NCBI GenBank assembly: GCA_018661145.1
Contig: JABJIU010000002.1
Location: 1-15,815, forward strand
Reading direction: 5' to 3'
DNA from: Pseudomonadota bacterium
GTDB lineage: Bacteria; Pseudomonadota; Gammaproteobacteria; Arenicellales; UBA868
Length of the DNA stretch: 15,815 bases
Part shown: positions 1 through 6,594 of the stretch, in pieces
How positions within the stretch are numbered: position 1 is the first letter of the stretch
How the letters are laid out: every line of letters begins with the position of its first letter
Program-made: the position numbers and the translations under genes
The notes under the pieces: model-generated
Databases searched by the model: none
What the model was told of the DNA's origin: nothing
Seen by the model: only the letters and a program-made list of their open reading frames with translations

Positions 1-310
1 TCACGAACTTGCGAATAAGTATCTGCCCAAAGGCGCAGGCGGGGTTCTGACCTTTGGCATCAAGGGCGGCCAGGAAGCGGGTGTCCGTTTCATCGAAAAT
101 GCACAGTTTCTGAGCCATCTTGCCAATGTGGGAGATGCCAAAACCCTGGTGATCCACCCCGCATCCACGACCCATCGTCAGTTGAACGAGGAAGAGCAGG
201 CCAGCGCTGGAGTCACCCCGGATATGATTCGAATGTCGGTCGGGCTCGAAACGTTGGACGATATACTCTGGGATATTGATCAGGCGCTTACGAAGTCACA
301 GAAATCCTGA
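1..310 (+). CDS. metY: O-acetylhomoserine sulfhydrylase, C-terminal part (partial)
   Basis: This is the last 102 residues of a gene that starts before the window; the first complete codon is at base 2 and the stop is TGA at 308-310. The family is a cytosolic PLP enzyme that makes homocysteine from O-acetylhomoserine and sulfide. The visible part carries the family's C-terminal signature: GGVLTFGIKGG near the front, then a stretch around SHLANVGDAKTL, then VIHPASTTHRQL, where the ST of the substrate-binding loop lies, and the closing RMSVGLE segment. The PLP lysine lies upstream and is not visible. Related gamma-family PLP enzymes (MetZ, MetB, MetC) share this fold, but the spacing and the long insertion style after GGVLTF fit MetY best. 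A transhydrogenase gene follows 26 nt downstream on the same strand, so the two may share a transcript. MetA and a homocysteine methyltransferase lie 11 kb away. Confidence 0.9.
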   Translation, partial: HELANKYLPKGAGGVLTFGIKGGQEAGVRFIENAQFLSHLANVGDAKTLVIHPASTTHRQLNEEEQASAGVTPDMIRMSVGLETLDDILWDIDQALTKSQKS

Positions 311-336
311 ACGGTAGCAAGGGCCGCTGTCGCATC

Positions 337-1644
337 ATGAACTGCTGTCACCACTATCAGTTTACTCCGGGCAATGAACAGGTCTTCTCGGCCGACGTTA
401 CGCGTATCCGCTATGGCCATGGGGTGCTTCAGGAACTGGGTCAGGAGGCTCGTGCCCTCGGTATCCGCCGAGCCGCGGTCTACACGGATCGACTCGTGGC
501 GTCCCTGCCGCTTTTTCAAGAGGCGGTTGAGGCATTGCGCCGTGAGGGCATCGAGACGGTTATCTACGATGAGGTTCGCGTAGAGCCCACCGACATATCT
601 TTTAAAGATGCTGCTGCATTTGCCAATAGCAGCACCTTTGATGGTTTCGTTTCGATCGGGGGCGGGTCAGTGATCGACACTGCCAAAGCGGCGAACCTAT
701 ATAGCACCTGCCCGGGAGACTTCATGGACTATGTCAATGCGCCGATCGGGCAGGGCCTCGCGGTGCCCGGCCCCCTTCGACCGCATCTGGCATGTCCTAC
801 CACCGCCGGTACCGGCAGCGAAAGCACTGGCATCGCGGTTTTTGATCTTCTGGAAATGAAATCCAAGACCGGTATTTCATCCCGGGCCATGTTACCGGAC
901 AGGGGTATTATCGATCCGCGCTGGACCGAGTCGTTACCCGCCACTGTGATGGCGGCTACCGGTTTTGATGCCATCAGCCATGCGCTGGAAGCGCTTACGG
1001 CCAAGCCTTTTACCAGTCGTCCAAGACCCGAAAGTATCTCGGGCCGGCCAATGCCCCAGGGCGCTAATCCCTTCAGTGACACCCTGTGCCGGGAAGCCCT
1101 GCGCCAGGCAGGGCGGTACCTCGTCCGGGCGGTCAGCGAGGCTACGGATCATGAGGCAAGGCACGCCATGATGTACGCCGCCACGTTGGCGGGAGTGGGT
1201 TTCGGCAATGCGGGCTGCCATCTTCCGCACGCGATGTCGTATCCTGTCTCAGGCCGGGTGCAGAACTACTTCCCCGATGGCTATCCTGAAGGTGAAGCAA
1301 TCTGCCCACATGGGATGTCTGTGATCGTAAATGCTCCGGCTGCCTATCGGTTTACTGCGCCAGGCTGCCCCGAGCGGCATACCGAAGGCGCGCAACTATT
1401 GGGCGCTGATACGGGAGAGGCCGAGCCCGCTGATGCAGGCACGGTCCTTGCGCAGCACCTCGAAAAAATGATGCGGGCGACCGGAGTACCTAATGGCATC
1501 GGCGGGGTGGGTTTTACCGAAGATGCGGTCGACGGACTGGCAGAGGCAGCAACGGCCCAGCAGCGGCTGCTGCTGGTAGCGCCTGTTGCGGTCAAAGAGG
1601 CTGACCTGAAGATGCTTTACCGTGAGGCGCTCAGCTACTGGTAG
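337..1644 (+). CDS. Hydroxyacid-oxoacid transhydrogenase (iron-containing ADH family)
   Basis: A 435-residue group III (iron-type) alcohol dehydrogenase that most resembles animal HOT/ADHFE1, which couples 4-hydroxybutyrate oxidation to 2-oxoglutarate reduction using tightly bound NAD. The dinucleotide loop GGGS is at residues 108-111. It shares many stretches with the HOT group: VRVEPTD, ANLY, YVNAPIG, the TAGTGSE motif, ISSRA, and the insertion ending in ANPFSD. Predicted metal ligands are D211 and H215 (in GFDAISHALEA), H298 (with H295 nearby, in FGNAGCHLPH) and H325 (in CPHG). Length fits the family. Start: ATG at 337, 26 nt after metY, with AGGG about 12 nt upstream. The match to HOT is strong, but substrate use in bacteria is inferred; a plain iron-dependent alcohol dehydrogenase is the alternative. 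It ends just before a convergent pair of genes. Confidence 0.85.
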   Translation: MNCCHHYQFTPGNEQVFSADVTRIRYGHGVLQELGQEARALGIRRAAVYTDRLVASLPLFQEAVEALRREGIETVIYDEVRVEPTDISFKDAAAFANSSTFDGFVSIGGGSVIDTAKAANLYSTCPGDFMDYVNAPIGQGLAVPGPLRPHLACPTTAGTGSESTGIAVFDLLEMKSKTGISSRAMLPDRGIIDPRWTESLPATVMAATGFDAISHALEALTAKPFTSRPRPESISGRPMPQGANPFSDTLCREALRQAGRYLVRAVSEATDHEARHAMMYAATLAGVGFGNAGCHLPHAMSYPVSGRVQNYFPDGYPEGEAICPHGMSVIVNAPAAYRFTAPGCPERHTEGAQLLGADTGEAEPADAGTVLAQHLEKMMRATGVPNGIGGVGFTEDAVDGLAEAATAQQRLLLVAPVAVKEADLKMLYREALSYW

Positions 1645-1648
1645 GGCG

Positions 1649-1668
1649 CTGATGCGATGGCGCATCAG
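1649..1668. terminator. Hairpin between convergent genes, possible bidirectional terminator
   Basis: CTGATGCG (1649-1656), loop ATGG, CGCATCAG (1661-1668) form a perfect 8-bp stem with a tetraloop. It begins 5 nt after the transhydrogenase stop and overlaps the stop codon of the convergent NTF2-like gene. There is no clear T tract on either side, so intrinsic termination is uncertain. Confidence 0.4.
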
Positions 1669-2000
1669 GCATCGATTGTCGTTGCACCCGTCTCGGTGCG
1701 GATTATCTTTCCATCTTTGATGAGGTGCACCGCGAGGACAGCCTCCGTGCTGCCGTCCGCAAAATCCGCGACATGGTGTTCCACGAGTATTTCATCATTC
1801 TCGTATATGCATCTCGCATCCTGCGGCCAGCGGAAGGTTTCTGCATCCATCATAGAGCAGAGCAGCGCTTCCATCTCGGATTTGTTCAGTGTAGCCCCGT
1901 AGCGGTGGCGGATAAAGCGGTAGTCGTCATCCAACAGATTGACATAGGCTTTTGCATCCCTCGCGCTGAGCGCTTGATGAAGTCGCTCGAATATCGCCAC
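1665..2000 (-). CDS. NTF2-like / SnoaL-type small protein of unknown function
   Basis: A 111-residue protein with the layout of the NTF2-like (SnoaL, DUF4440) fold. It has an N-terminal helix (FERLHQALSARDAKAY), LLDDDYRFIRHRYG, a middle helix, then beta strands with EILVEHHVADFADGS and a closing VHLIKDGKIIRTETG. Members include ketosteroid isomerases, polyketide cyclases and many small-molecule binding proteins, so no reaction can be assigned. I chose the GTG at 2000: it lies two bases after the bcp stop (TAG at 2005-2003) and has GGAGAG about 11 nt upstream, inside the end of bcp. A TTG at 2024 would add 8 residues that overlap bcp. The gene is clearly co-transcribed with bcp and probably translationally coupled. 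Confidence 0.75.
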   Translation of the reverse strand: MAIFERLHQALSARDAKAYVNLLDDDYRFIRHRYGATLNKSEMEALLCSMMDAETFRWPQDARCIYENDEILVEHHVADFADGSTEAVLAVHLIKDGKIIRTETGATTIDA

Positions 2001-2002
2001 GT

Positions 2003-2485
2003 CTACGCCGACTCTCCAGACCAAACGTTTTCAAGAACCTTTTGCACGGCCTGGGCATGGCCATTGGCCTTCACTCGTCGCCAGTGTTTGACGACCTTGC
2101 CTTTGGGATCGACCAGTACTGTCGATCGAATAACGCCTTGAGAAATCTTGCCGTACATGTTTTTCTCACCCCAAGCGTCGTAACGGCTCATCATTTTATG
2201 ACTCGGGTCGGATAACAGACTGACACGCAGCTTGTATTTGTTGATGAACTTCTGATGGGATTCAACGGAATCCGGGCTGCAACCAATCACGGTCGCACCG
2301 AGCTTTGTGAACGCCTTGAGATCGCTGGTGATGTCCTGGGCCTCAATCGTGCAGCCGGGCGTATCGTCTTTGGGGTAGAAGTACAGAATTACCCATTTCC
2401 CTGCAAGGTCGGCCAACCGCACTTTCTCGCCTTTTTCATTTTCTAGCGTAAACGCTGGAGCTTTTTTGCCTTCTTCAATCGCCAC
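2003..2485 (-). CDS. bcp: Thioredoxin-dependent thiol peroxidase (Bcp/PrxQ peroxiredoxin)
   Basis: A 160-residue cytosolic peroxiredoxin of the Bcp/PrxQ group, which reduces H2O2 and organic hydroperoxides using thioredoxin. The active-site segment is YPKDDTPGCT, with peroxidatic Cys45 and Thr42. The later RSTVLVDPKGKV segment and the length are typical. In E. coli Bcp the resolving Cys sits five residues on (C50); here that position is Gln50 in IEAQDI. The only other Cys is C69 (VIGCSPD), so the enzyme is either 1-Cys or uses an unusual resolving partner. Start: GTG at 2485-2483 with AGGAG about 10 nt upstream. It is divergent from znuA, with a 194-nt intergenic region, and is followed directly by the NTF2-like gene. 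Confidence 0.93.
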   Translation of the reverse strand: MAIEEGKKAPAFTLENEKGEKVRLADLAGKWVILYFYPKDDTPGCTIEAQDITSDLKAFTKLGATVIGCSPDSVESHQKFINKYKLRVSLLSDPSHKMMSRYDAWGEKNMYGKISQGVIRSTVLVDPKGKVVKHWRRVKANGHAQAVQKVLENVWSGESA

Positions 2486-2627
2486 CTAAGTTTTTCTCCT
2501 GATATGCCTTATGCCCGTTACAGCGCACCGGCAAACGGAAGGCACGCCCCATAAACATCTCTAATTATCACCCCTCGTTTGTGAACAGCGGAAGAGACTG
2601 GGGAATTCTTATGCTTTTATTATTAAT

Positions 2628-2642
2628 TGTTATGATATAACA
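2628..2642 (+). promoter_or_regulatory. Zur operator upstream of znuA
   Basis: TGTTATGATATAACA is a 7-1-7 palindrome centred on 2635 with one imperfect pair. It matches the well-known proteobacterial Zur box core (TGTTATA-N-TATAACA) at all but one position. It sits 38 nt before the znuA start, inside an AT-rich stretch (2608-2645) that also holds -10-like hexamers (TATGAT, TATAAC). A zinc-loaded Zur dimer bound here would block the promoter. The regulator is encoded in the same operon (3752-4258), so autoregulation is expected. No equally good second box was noticed in the window. Confidence 0.88.
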
Positions 2643-2647
2643 TTATT

Positions 2648-2657
2648 GGTAGCTACC
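2648..2657. repeat. Perfect 10-bp palindrome GGTAGCTACC next to the Zur box
   Basis: GGTAGCTACC is self-complementary. Its centre is 17-18 bp from the centre of the Zur box, under two helical turns away, and it lies in the likely znuA 5' UTR or at the start of transcription. It does not match the Zur consensus. It may be a second protein site or chance. Confidence 0.4.
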
Positions 2658-2679
2658 GATAACCAAAGACTGAGCACCC

Positions 2680-3735
2680 ATGATGAGTCCAAAAAAATTC
2701 AAAACGTTGTTTCCCGCGCTAGCGCTGCCAGTAATTCTCTGGAGCGGGACGCTTCAAGCTGAAGTTCCCCGGGTCGTCGCCGATATTGCGCCGGTACATT
2801 CGCTGGTTTCCATGGTGATGAAAGGCGTTGGCGAGCCCAAACTCTTGGTGCCGCAGAACGTTTCCCCTCACCACTATGCGATGCGTCCGTCCGAGGCCAA
2901 AGCCCTACAGGAAGCCAATTTGGTGGTTTATGTAGGCCATGATATGTCACCGTGGATGGAGCCGCTTTTTGAGACGGTAGCTGCTTCTGCTGATGCTTTG
3001 AATCTGTCAGAAGTCGATGGCGTGTTGGCGCTTCCCTATCGAGAGGGTCCGGTCTTTGGAGATGATGTTAATCACGAAGGCTATGACCATGAAGAGGAAG
3101 GTCACGACGAGCATGGAGAAGAAGACCATGACGATCACGAAGGCCATGACCATGAAGAGGAAGGTCACGACGAGCATGGAGAAGAAGACCATGACGATCA
3201 CGCTCATCATGACCACGATGGTAACGACCCCCATATGTGGCTTGATCCGGAGAATGCCAAAATCTGGCTCGATGCGATCGCCTCTGAACTTGGGTACATC
3301 GATCCTGAAAATGCCGACCGTTATTCTGTAAATGCCAAATCCGCAAAACAGCAGATCACGCGCGAAATGCATCATATTGAAGAGCATCTTGTGGCGGTTC
3401 AGGACAAGGACTTCCTCGTTTTTCACGACGCCTTCCAGTATTTTGAGAAGCGCTTTGGTATAGCCGCAACGGGATCTATTTCCTTGAGTGATGCCTCGAA
3501 GCCGAGTGCGAGTAGACTGCGTGAGTTAAAGCACCTGTTTGAAGAGCAAGCGATAAACTGCGTGCTTTCTGAGCCCCAATTTTCATCAAAACTTGTCGAT
3601 AACGTTTTTGGCGGATACAAACCACATATTGGGGTAGTGGATCCGATTGGCATAGATCTCAAGCTCGGTCCAGCGCTTTACCCTGCGCTGCTTGAAAATA
3701 TTGCTCTCGGAATTGCAGAATGTGTAAACCCCTGA
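2680..3735 (+). CDS. znuA: High-affinity zinc ABC transporter, periplasmic binding protein
   Basis: A 351-residue cluster A-I (TroA-type) solute-binding protein that captures Zn2+ in the periplasm and delivers it to ZnuB. The signal peptide is residues 1-27: Lys-rich start, FPALALPVILW core, cleavage after LQA. Predicted zinc ligands by alignment with E. coli ZnuA are H40 (APVHSL), H185 (DPHMW) and H249 (FHDAF). The HHYAMRPSEA segment follows at 64. A Cys pair, C294 and C348, matches the C-terminal disulfide of ZnuA. Residues 132-180 form a long His/Asp/Glu loop that contains two near-identical 21-residue units. Start: ATG 2680 or the adjacent ATG 2683; neither has a strong Shine-Dalgarno. 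It is first in the operon, directly behind the Zur box. Confidence 0.96.
   Translation: MMSPKKFKTLFPALALPVILWSGTLQAEVPRVVADIAPVHSLVSMVMKGVGEPKLLVPQNVSPHHYAMRPSEAKALQEANLVVYVGHDMSPWMEPLFETVAASADALNLSEVDGVLALPYREGPVFGDDVNHEGYDHEEEGHDEHGEEDHDDHEGHDHEEEGHDEHGEEDHDDHAHHDHDGNDPHMWLDPENAKIWLDAIASELGYIDPENADRYSVNAKSAKQQITREMHHIEEHLVAVQDKDFLVFHDAFQYFEKRFGIAATGSISLSDASKPSASRLRELKHLFEEQAINCVLSEPQFSSKLVDNVFGGYKPHIGVVDPIGIDLKLGPALYPALLENIALGIAECVNP
3073..3198 (+). repeat. Tandem 63-bp duplication inside the znuA His-rich loop
   Basis: Bases 3073-3135 and 3136-3198 are the same 63-bp unit with one difference seen (TAT at 3082-3084 against CAT in the second copy). Each encodes 21 residues rich in His, Asp and Glu (residues 132-152 and 153-173). 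Near-identity at the DNA level, including synonymous sites, points to a recent duplication. Confidence 0.95.
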
Positions 3736-3751
3736 CTATGTCTCGCCCAAT

Positions 3752-4258
3752 ATGAGCTCCAGAAAAACCGCATCAGATTTTTCTACGCCGGCATTTCGCC
3801 AGCACGATCATGGCGAGTGCGCGCGTTCGCTGATGGACGCGGCACATGACCTCTGTGCCAAGCGGGGACTTCGGCTGACGCCAGTGCGCGAGAAAGTGCT
3901 CGAACTTTTACTGAAGTCTCATGCACCGTTGGGCGCTTATGCCATATTGTCGGAACTTGCCAGCGCAGGGTTTCGCGCACAGCCGCCGGTTGCGTACCGG
4001 GCGCTGGATTTTCTTGTCGAAAATGGGCTTGCGCATCGCATTGAAAAAATCAACGCCTTTGTAGCTTGCAGTCAACCGCGTAAGGAGCATTCGCCGATTT
4101 TCATGATCTGCAACGACTGTCACCAGGTCGCGGAAACTTCGGTAAAGCCCCAAAGTAGCTCGCTCGATCGAACCGCTCGGGCGATCGGTTTTAATATCCA
4201 GCATACGGTTGTTGAGGCGCAGGGACTATGTGCCCAGTGTCGTGAACGGATGCTCTAG
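3752..4258 (+). CDS. zur: Zinc uptake regulator Zur (Fur family repressor)
   Basis: A 168-residue Fur-family protein. The winged-helix part covers roughly residues 30-95: CAKRGLRLTPVREKVLELL, then PPVAYRALDFLVENGLAHRIE, the segment typical of Zur rather than Fur. Structural zinc is expected to be bound by C120 and C123 (CNDCH) and C160 and C163 (CAQC). The IQHTVVEAQGLC stretch is the usual Zur C-terminal segment. The N-terminus is His-bearing (HDHGE). It lies between znuA (16-nt gap) and znuC, unlike the E. coli arrangement. Its stop TAG shares a base with the GTG of znuC, so the two are translationally coupled. It most likely binds the palindrome at 2628-2642. The start has no clear Shine-Dalgarno. 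Confidence 0.95.
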   Translation: MSSRKTASDFSTPAFRQHDHGECARSLMDAAHDLCAKRGLRLTPVREKVLELLLKSHAPLGAYAILSELASAGFRAQPPVAYRALDFLVENGLAHRIEKINAFVACSQPRKEHSPIFMICNDCHQVAETSVKPQSSSLDRTARAIGFNIQHTVVEAQGLCAQCRERML

Positions 4259-4998
4259 TGAGCCTCATCCAGACTCAGGGGGTGGGGGTACTTGTTGGAT
4301 CCCGGCAAATTTTGCGTGATGTCGATCTTTCTGTCCGAAGGCGTGAGATCGTCACAGTCGTTGGCCCTAACGGTTCCGGGAAAACTACCCTGCTAAAGGT
4401 ATTGATCGGTGCACAGGCGCCATCCGAGGGGGTTGTGATCCGCGAAGCGGGTTTGAGGATCGGATATGTGCCGCAGCGGCTCGCCATCGATCAGGCTATG
4501 CCACTCACGGTGGCTCGATGGCTCGGCTTATCTGGAACTTCTGACAAAGAAGTCCACCTTCTGGTTGCCGAGCAGGTTGGGATATCAGGCCTACTGAAGC
4601 AGCAGATGGTATCGCTTTCCGGTGGAGAGTTTCAGCGGGCATTACTCGCTCAGGCGTTGCTGATCCGGCCCGATCTGTTGGTGCTTGATGAACCGACTCA
4701 GGGCTTAGATCAGCCGGCGGTGGCATCCTTTTATCGTCTTATTGAGGAGGTTCGCGAGGACCTTAATTGCGCGGTACTGATGGTTAGTCACGATCTGCAC
4801 GTCGTTATGCGATCTTCTGATCACGTGATCTGTCTGAACGGGCATGTCTGCTGTCAGGGCACACCGACACTGGTCTCTGCCGCACCCGAGTATCAGGCCC
4901 TGTTTGGGTTTGGTACCGAAGGCGCATTGGCGTTGTATCGGCATGAACATGATCATCGGCACGACCATGCCAAAGAGAGTGACCGTGATGCTGGATGA
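4258..4998 (+). CDS. znuC: Zinc ABC transporter ATP-binding protein
   Basis: A 246-residue ABC ATPase that powers Zn2+ import through ZnuB. Walker A is GPNGSGKT at 36-43, the signature LSGGEFQRA starts at 120, Walker B is LVLDEP with D144 and E145, and the switch histidine is H178 (VSHDLH). PTQGLDQ after Walker B is typical of ZnuC. The end of the protein is His-rich: five His at 229, 231, 233, 235 and 237 alternating with acidic or Arg residues, which suggests cytosolic zinc binding or buffering. Start: GTG at 4258, overlapping the zur stop by one base. The 3' end overlaps znuB by 11 nt. Confidence 0.96.
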   Translation: MSLIQTQGVGVLVGSRQILRDVDLSVRRREIVTVVGPNGSGKTTLLKVLIGAQAPSEGVVIREAGLRIGYVPQRLAIDQAMPLTVARWLGLSGTSDKEVHLLVAEQVGISGLLKQQMVSLSGGEFQRALLAQALLIRPDLLVLDEPTQGLDQPAVASFYRLIEEVREDLNCAVLMVSHDLHVVMRSSDHVICLNGHVCCQGTPTLVSAAPEYQALFGFGTEGALALYRHEHDHRHDHAKESDRDAG

Positions 4999-5788
4999 TT
5001 TCCTTTGGCGTGCGACCCTGGCCGGCATCGCGCTTGCCCTAGCGGCCGGCCCGCTTGGCTGCTTTGTGGTCTGGCGGCGGATGGCATATTTTGGAGATGC
5101 CACAGCCCACGCCGCGATCCTGGGTGTTGCCCTGTCCCTAGGATTTTCCATTTCGATCTTCATCGGGGTGCTCGTTGCAGCCCTTGCCATGGCCTTTATG
5201 ATCCTTTCGTTTTCGGGGCGAATGTTCGCCATTGACACTCTACTCGGGGTTGCTGCGCACGGGGCCTTGGCCCTCGGACTGGTGGCGGTCACTTTCATCC
5301 CCGGGGTGCGTGTCGATCTCACTGCATACCTCTTCGGCGACATCCTCGCGGTGGGCTATGTCGACCTTCTGATTATCTGTGCGGGATCGGCGTCTATTCT
5401 CGTATTGCTGCGGTTGCGGTGGGAGCGACTGCTACTGCTCACCCTAAATGCCGACCTTGCGGCCGCTCGGGGAATCGACACCCGACGGGAGAATATGATT
5501 TTGACCATTATGCTGGCAGTTCTGGTTGCGGTCGCGATCAAGATCGTCGGCGCTCTGTTGATTACCGCCATGCTGATTATTCCTGCCGCGGCTGCGAGGC
5601 CCGTATCACGTACACCCGAAACGATGTCGGGCGTTGCGGTGGTCGCTGCTTTGGTGGCGGTCGTCGCGGGACTGTGGACTTCCTTTCAGTGGGATACGCC
5701 AACGGGCCCGAGCATCGTTGTCGCAGCCTCCGCCTTATTTGCAATGGCCAGCCTTTTTGCACTCGTTAGATCGAAGCACATGCACTGA
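4988..5788 (+). CDS. znuB: Zinc ABC transporter permease
   Basis: A 266-residue ABC-3 family inner-membrane permease, almost the same length as E. coli ZnuB. Hallmarks in order: AAGPLGCFVVWRRMAYFGDATAHAA near the N-terminus, IDTLLGVAAHGALALGL, VDLTAYLFGDILAV, and KIVGALLITAMLIIPAAAAR followed by SRTPE. Hydrophobic segments run through nearly the whole chain, consistent with several transmembrane helices. I chose the ATG at 4988, which gives MLDDFLWRA and aligns with the family start; AGAGAG lies about 9 nt upstream. The reading frame stays open back to 4844, but that extra stretch lies inside znuC and looks unrelated to permeases. Stop at 5788; pgl begins 8 nt later. Confidence 0.95.
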   Translation: MLDDFLWRATLAGIALALAAGPLGCFVVWRRMAYFGDATAHAAILGVALSLGFSISIFIGVLVAALAMAFMILSFSGRMFAIDTLLGVAAHGALALGLVAVTFIPGVRVDLTAYLFGDILAVGYVDLLIICAGSASILVLLRLRWERLLLLTLNADLAAARGIDTRRENMILTIMLAVLVAVAIKIVGALLITAMLIIPAAAARPVSRTPETMSGVAVVAALVAVVAGLWTSFQWDTPTGPSIVVAASALFAMASLFALVRSKHMH

Positions 5789-5796
5789 TCCGCGCT

Positions 5797-6483
5797 ATGT
5801 CCGGCTGCTCAGTTAAGAACTATCCGACGCGCGTACAGGCGTTGGACGCGATCACAAAATCATTGGTGAAGGCGCTTGAATCGGCGCTGCAGAAACAAAA
5901 CAGGATTACTTTCGGCGTATGTGGTGGCAGATCAGCAGAAGCTTTGTTTCCTTTGCTTGCTGCATCTGCGCTTCCCTGGGCATCCATTGATGTCTTGCTC
6001 GTCGATGAGCGTTGGGTATCCACCCAAAGCCTCGAGAGTAACGAGAAACTGGTTCGTGACAGCCTACTGCAGGGTCATGCGTCGGCTACCACACTGGTCG
6101 GCTTAAAAACTAATCACGATCGAGCAGTCGATGCGCTAGATGCTGTGGAGCAGCGTCTCGACAAAGTCGAGTTGCCTATCGATGCGCTCCTCATCAGCAT
6201 GGGGGACGACGGTCATATTGCCTCACTTTTCCCCAGTGGTGTTGAAAATTCGGAAAACGACAGAAGGGTAGTAGCCACCACCTCCCCGCGCCCTCCACAC
6301 GAAAGGATTAGTCTTAGTCCCTGGGTTTTACGGAATTCACGGCGGATCATTCTGCCGGTCTTTGGTGAAGGAAAGCAGGCCCTGTTTAATCAGGCTATCC
6401 AGCAGGGTCCGAACACAAATTACCCTGTAAGGCATGTCCTGACTCAAACGGACGCGCGCTGCGAAGTCTTTTTGGCTCCCTGA
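5797..6483 (+). CDS. pgl: 6-phosphogluconolactonase (DevB type)
   Basis: A 228-residue cytosolic lactonase that hydrolyses 6-phosphogluconolactone in the oxidative pentose phosphate or Entner-Doudoroff routes. Family motifs: CGGRSAEALFPLL (GGRS at 43-46), LLVDERWV (DERW at 70-73), SMGDDGHIASLFP (135-146, with the probable catalytic His140), and PPHERISLS. Length is normal for DevB/SOL proteins. The ATG at 5797 has no obvious Shine-Dalgarno and lies 8 nt after the znuB stop, so translation probably depends on the operon. No zwf, edd or eda gene is in the window, so its usual partners lie elsewhere. Placement suggests read-through from the Zur-controlled promoter. Confidence 0.93.
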   Translation: MSGCSVKNYPTRVQALDAITKSLVKALESALQKQNRITFGVCGGRSAEALFPLLAASALPWASIDVLLVDERWVSTQSLESNEKLVRDSLLQGHASATTLVGLKTNHDRAVDALDAVEQRLDKVELPIDALLISMGDDGHIASLFPSGVENSENDRRVVATTSPRPPHERISLSPWVLRNSRRIILPVFGEGKQALFNQAIQQGPNTNYPVRHVLTQTDARCEVFLAP

Positions 6484-6492
6484 TCGATGCTT

Positions 6493-6556
6493 TTGCGGGT
6501 CTCAAGGGTGTCCCACTAGAATATCCCTTGATTGCGGGTTCTCCGCGCTGACCCGC
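6493..6556 (+). other. Short repeats and inverted repeats in the pgl/synthetase gap
   Basis: The 111-nt gap holds TTGCGGGT twice (6493-6500 and 6532-6539). ACCCGC (6551-6556) can pair with either copy. TCAAGGG (6502-6508) is complementary to CCCTTGA (6525-6531). The two GCGGGT copies would compete for the same partner, as in a two-state leader. No T tract follows, so this does not look like a standard terminator. No known riboswitch class is recognised. Confidence 0.35.
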
Positions 6557-6594
6557 TCTGGCAAAAGGAATAAACGATAAACAGTTTCAGGACA

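Noticed and set aside
3073..3198. Possible CRISPR or minisatellite array
   Set aside because: There are only two adjoining units with no spacers, in frame inside znuA.
3007..3426. Minus-strand frame over the znuA repeat with a hydrophobic Val/Met-rich product
   Set aside because: It is the reverse complement of GAY/CAY codons in the His/Asp/Glu loop, which reads as hydrophobic by necessity.
4844..4987. Upstream extension of the znuB frame to an ATG at 4844
   Set aside because: It lies inside znuC, encodes a polar stretch unlike any ABC-3 permease, and ZnuB homologs begin at the position of ATG 4988.
4705..5343. 212-codon open frame on the minus strand across znuC/znuB
   Set aside because: It is a shadow of two clear genes, rich in Arg, Ala, Pro and Met with no recognisable domain.
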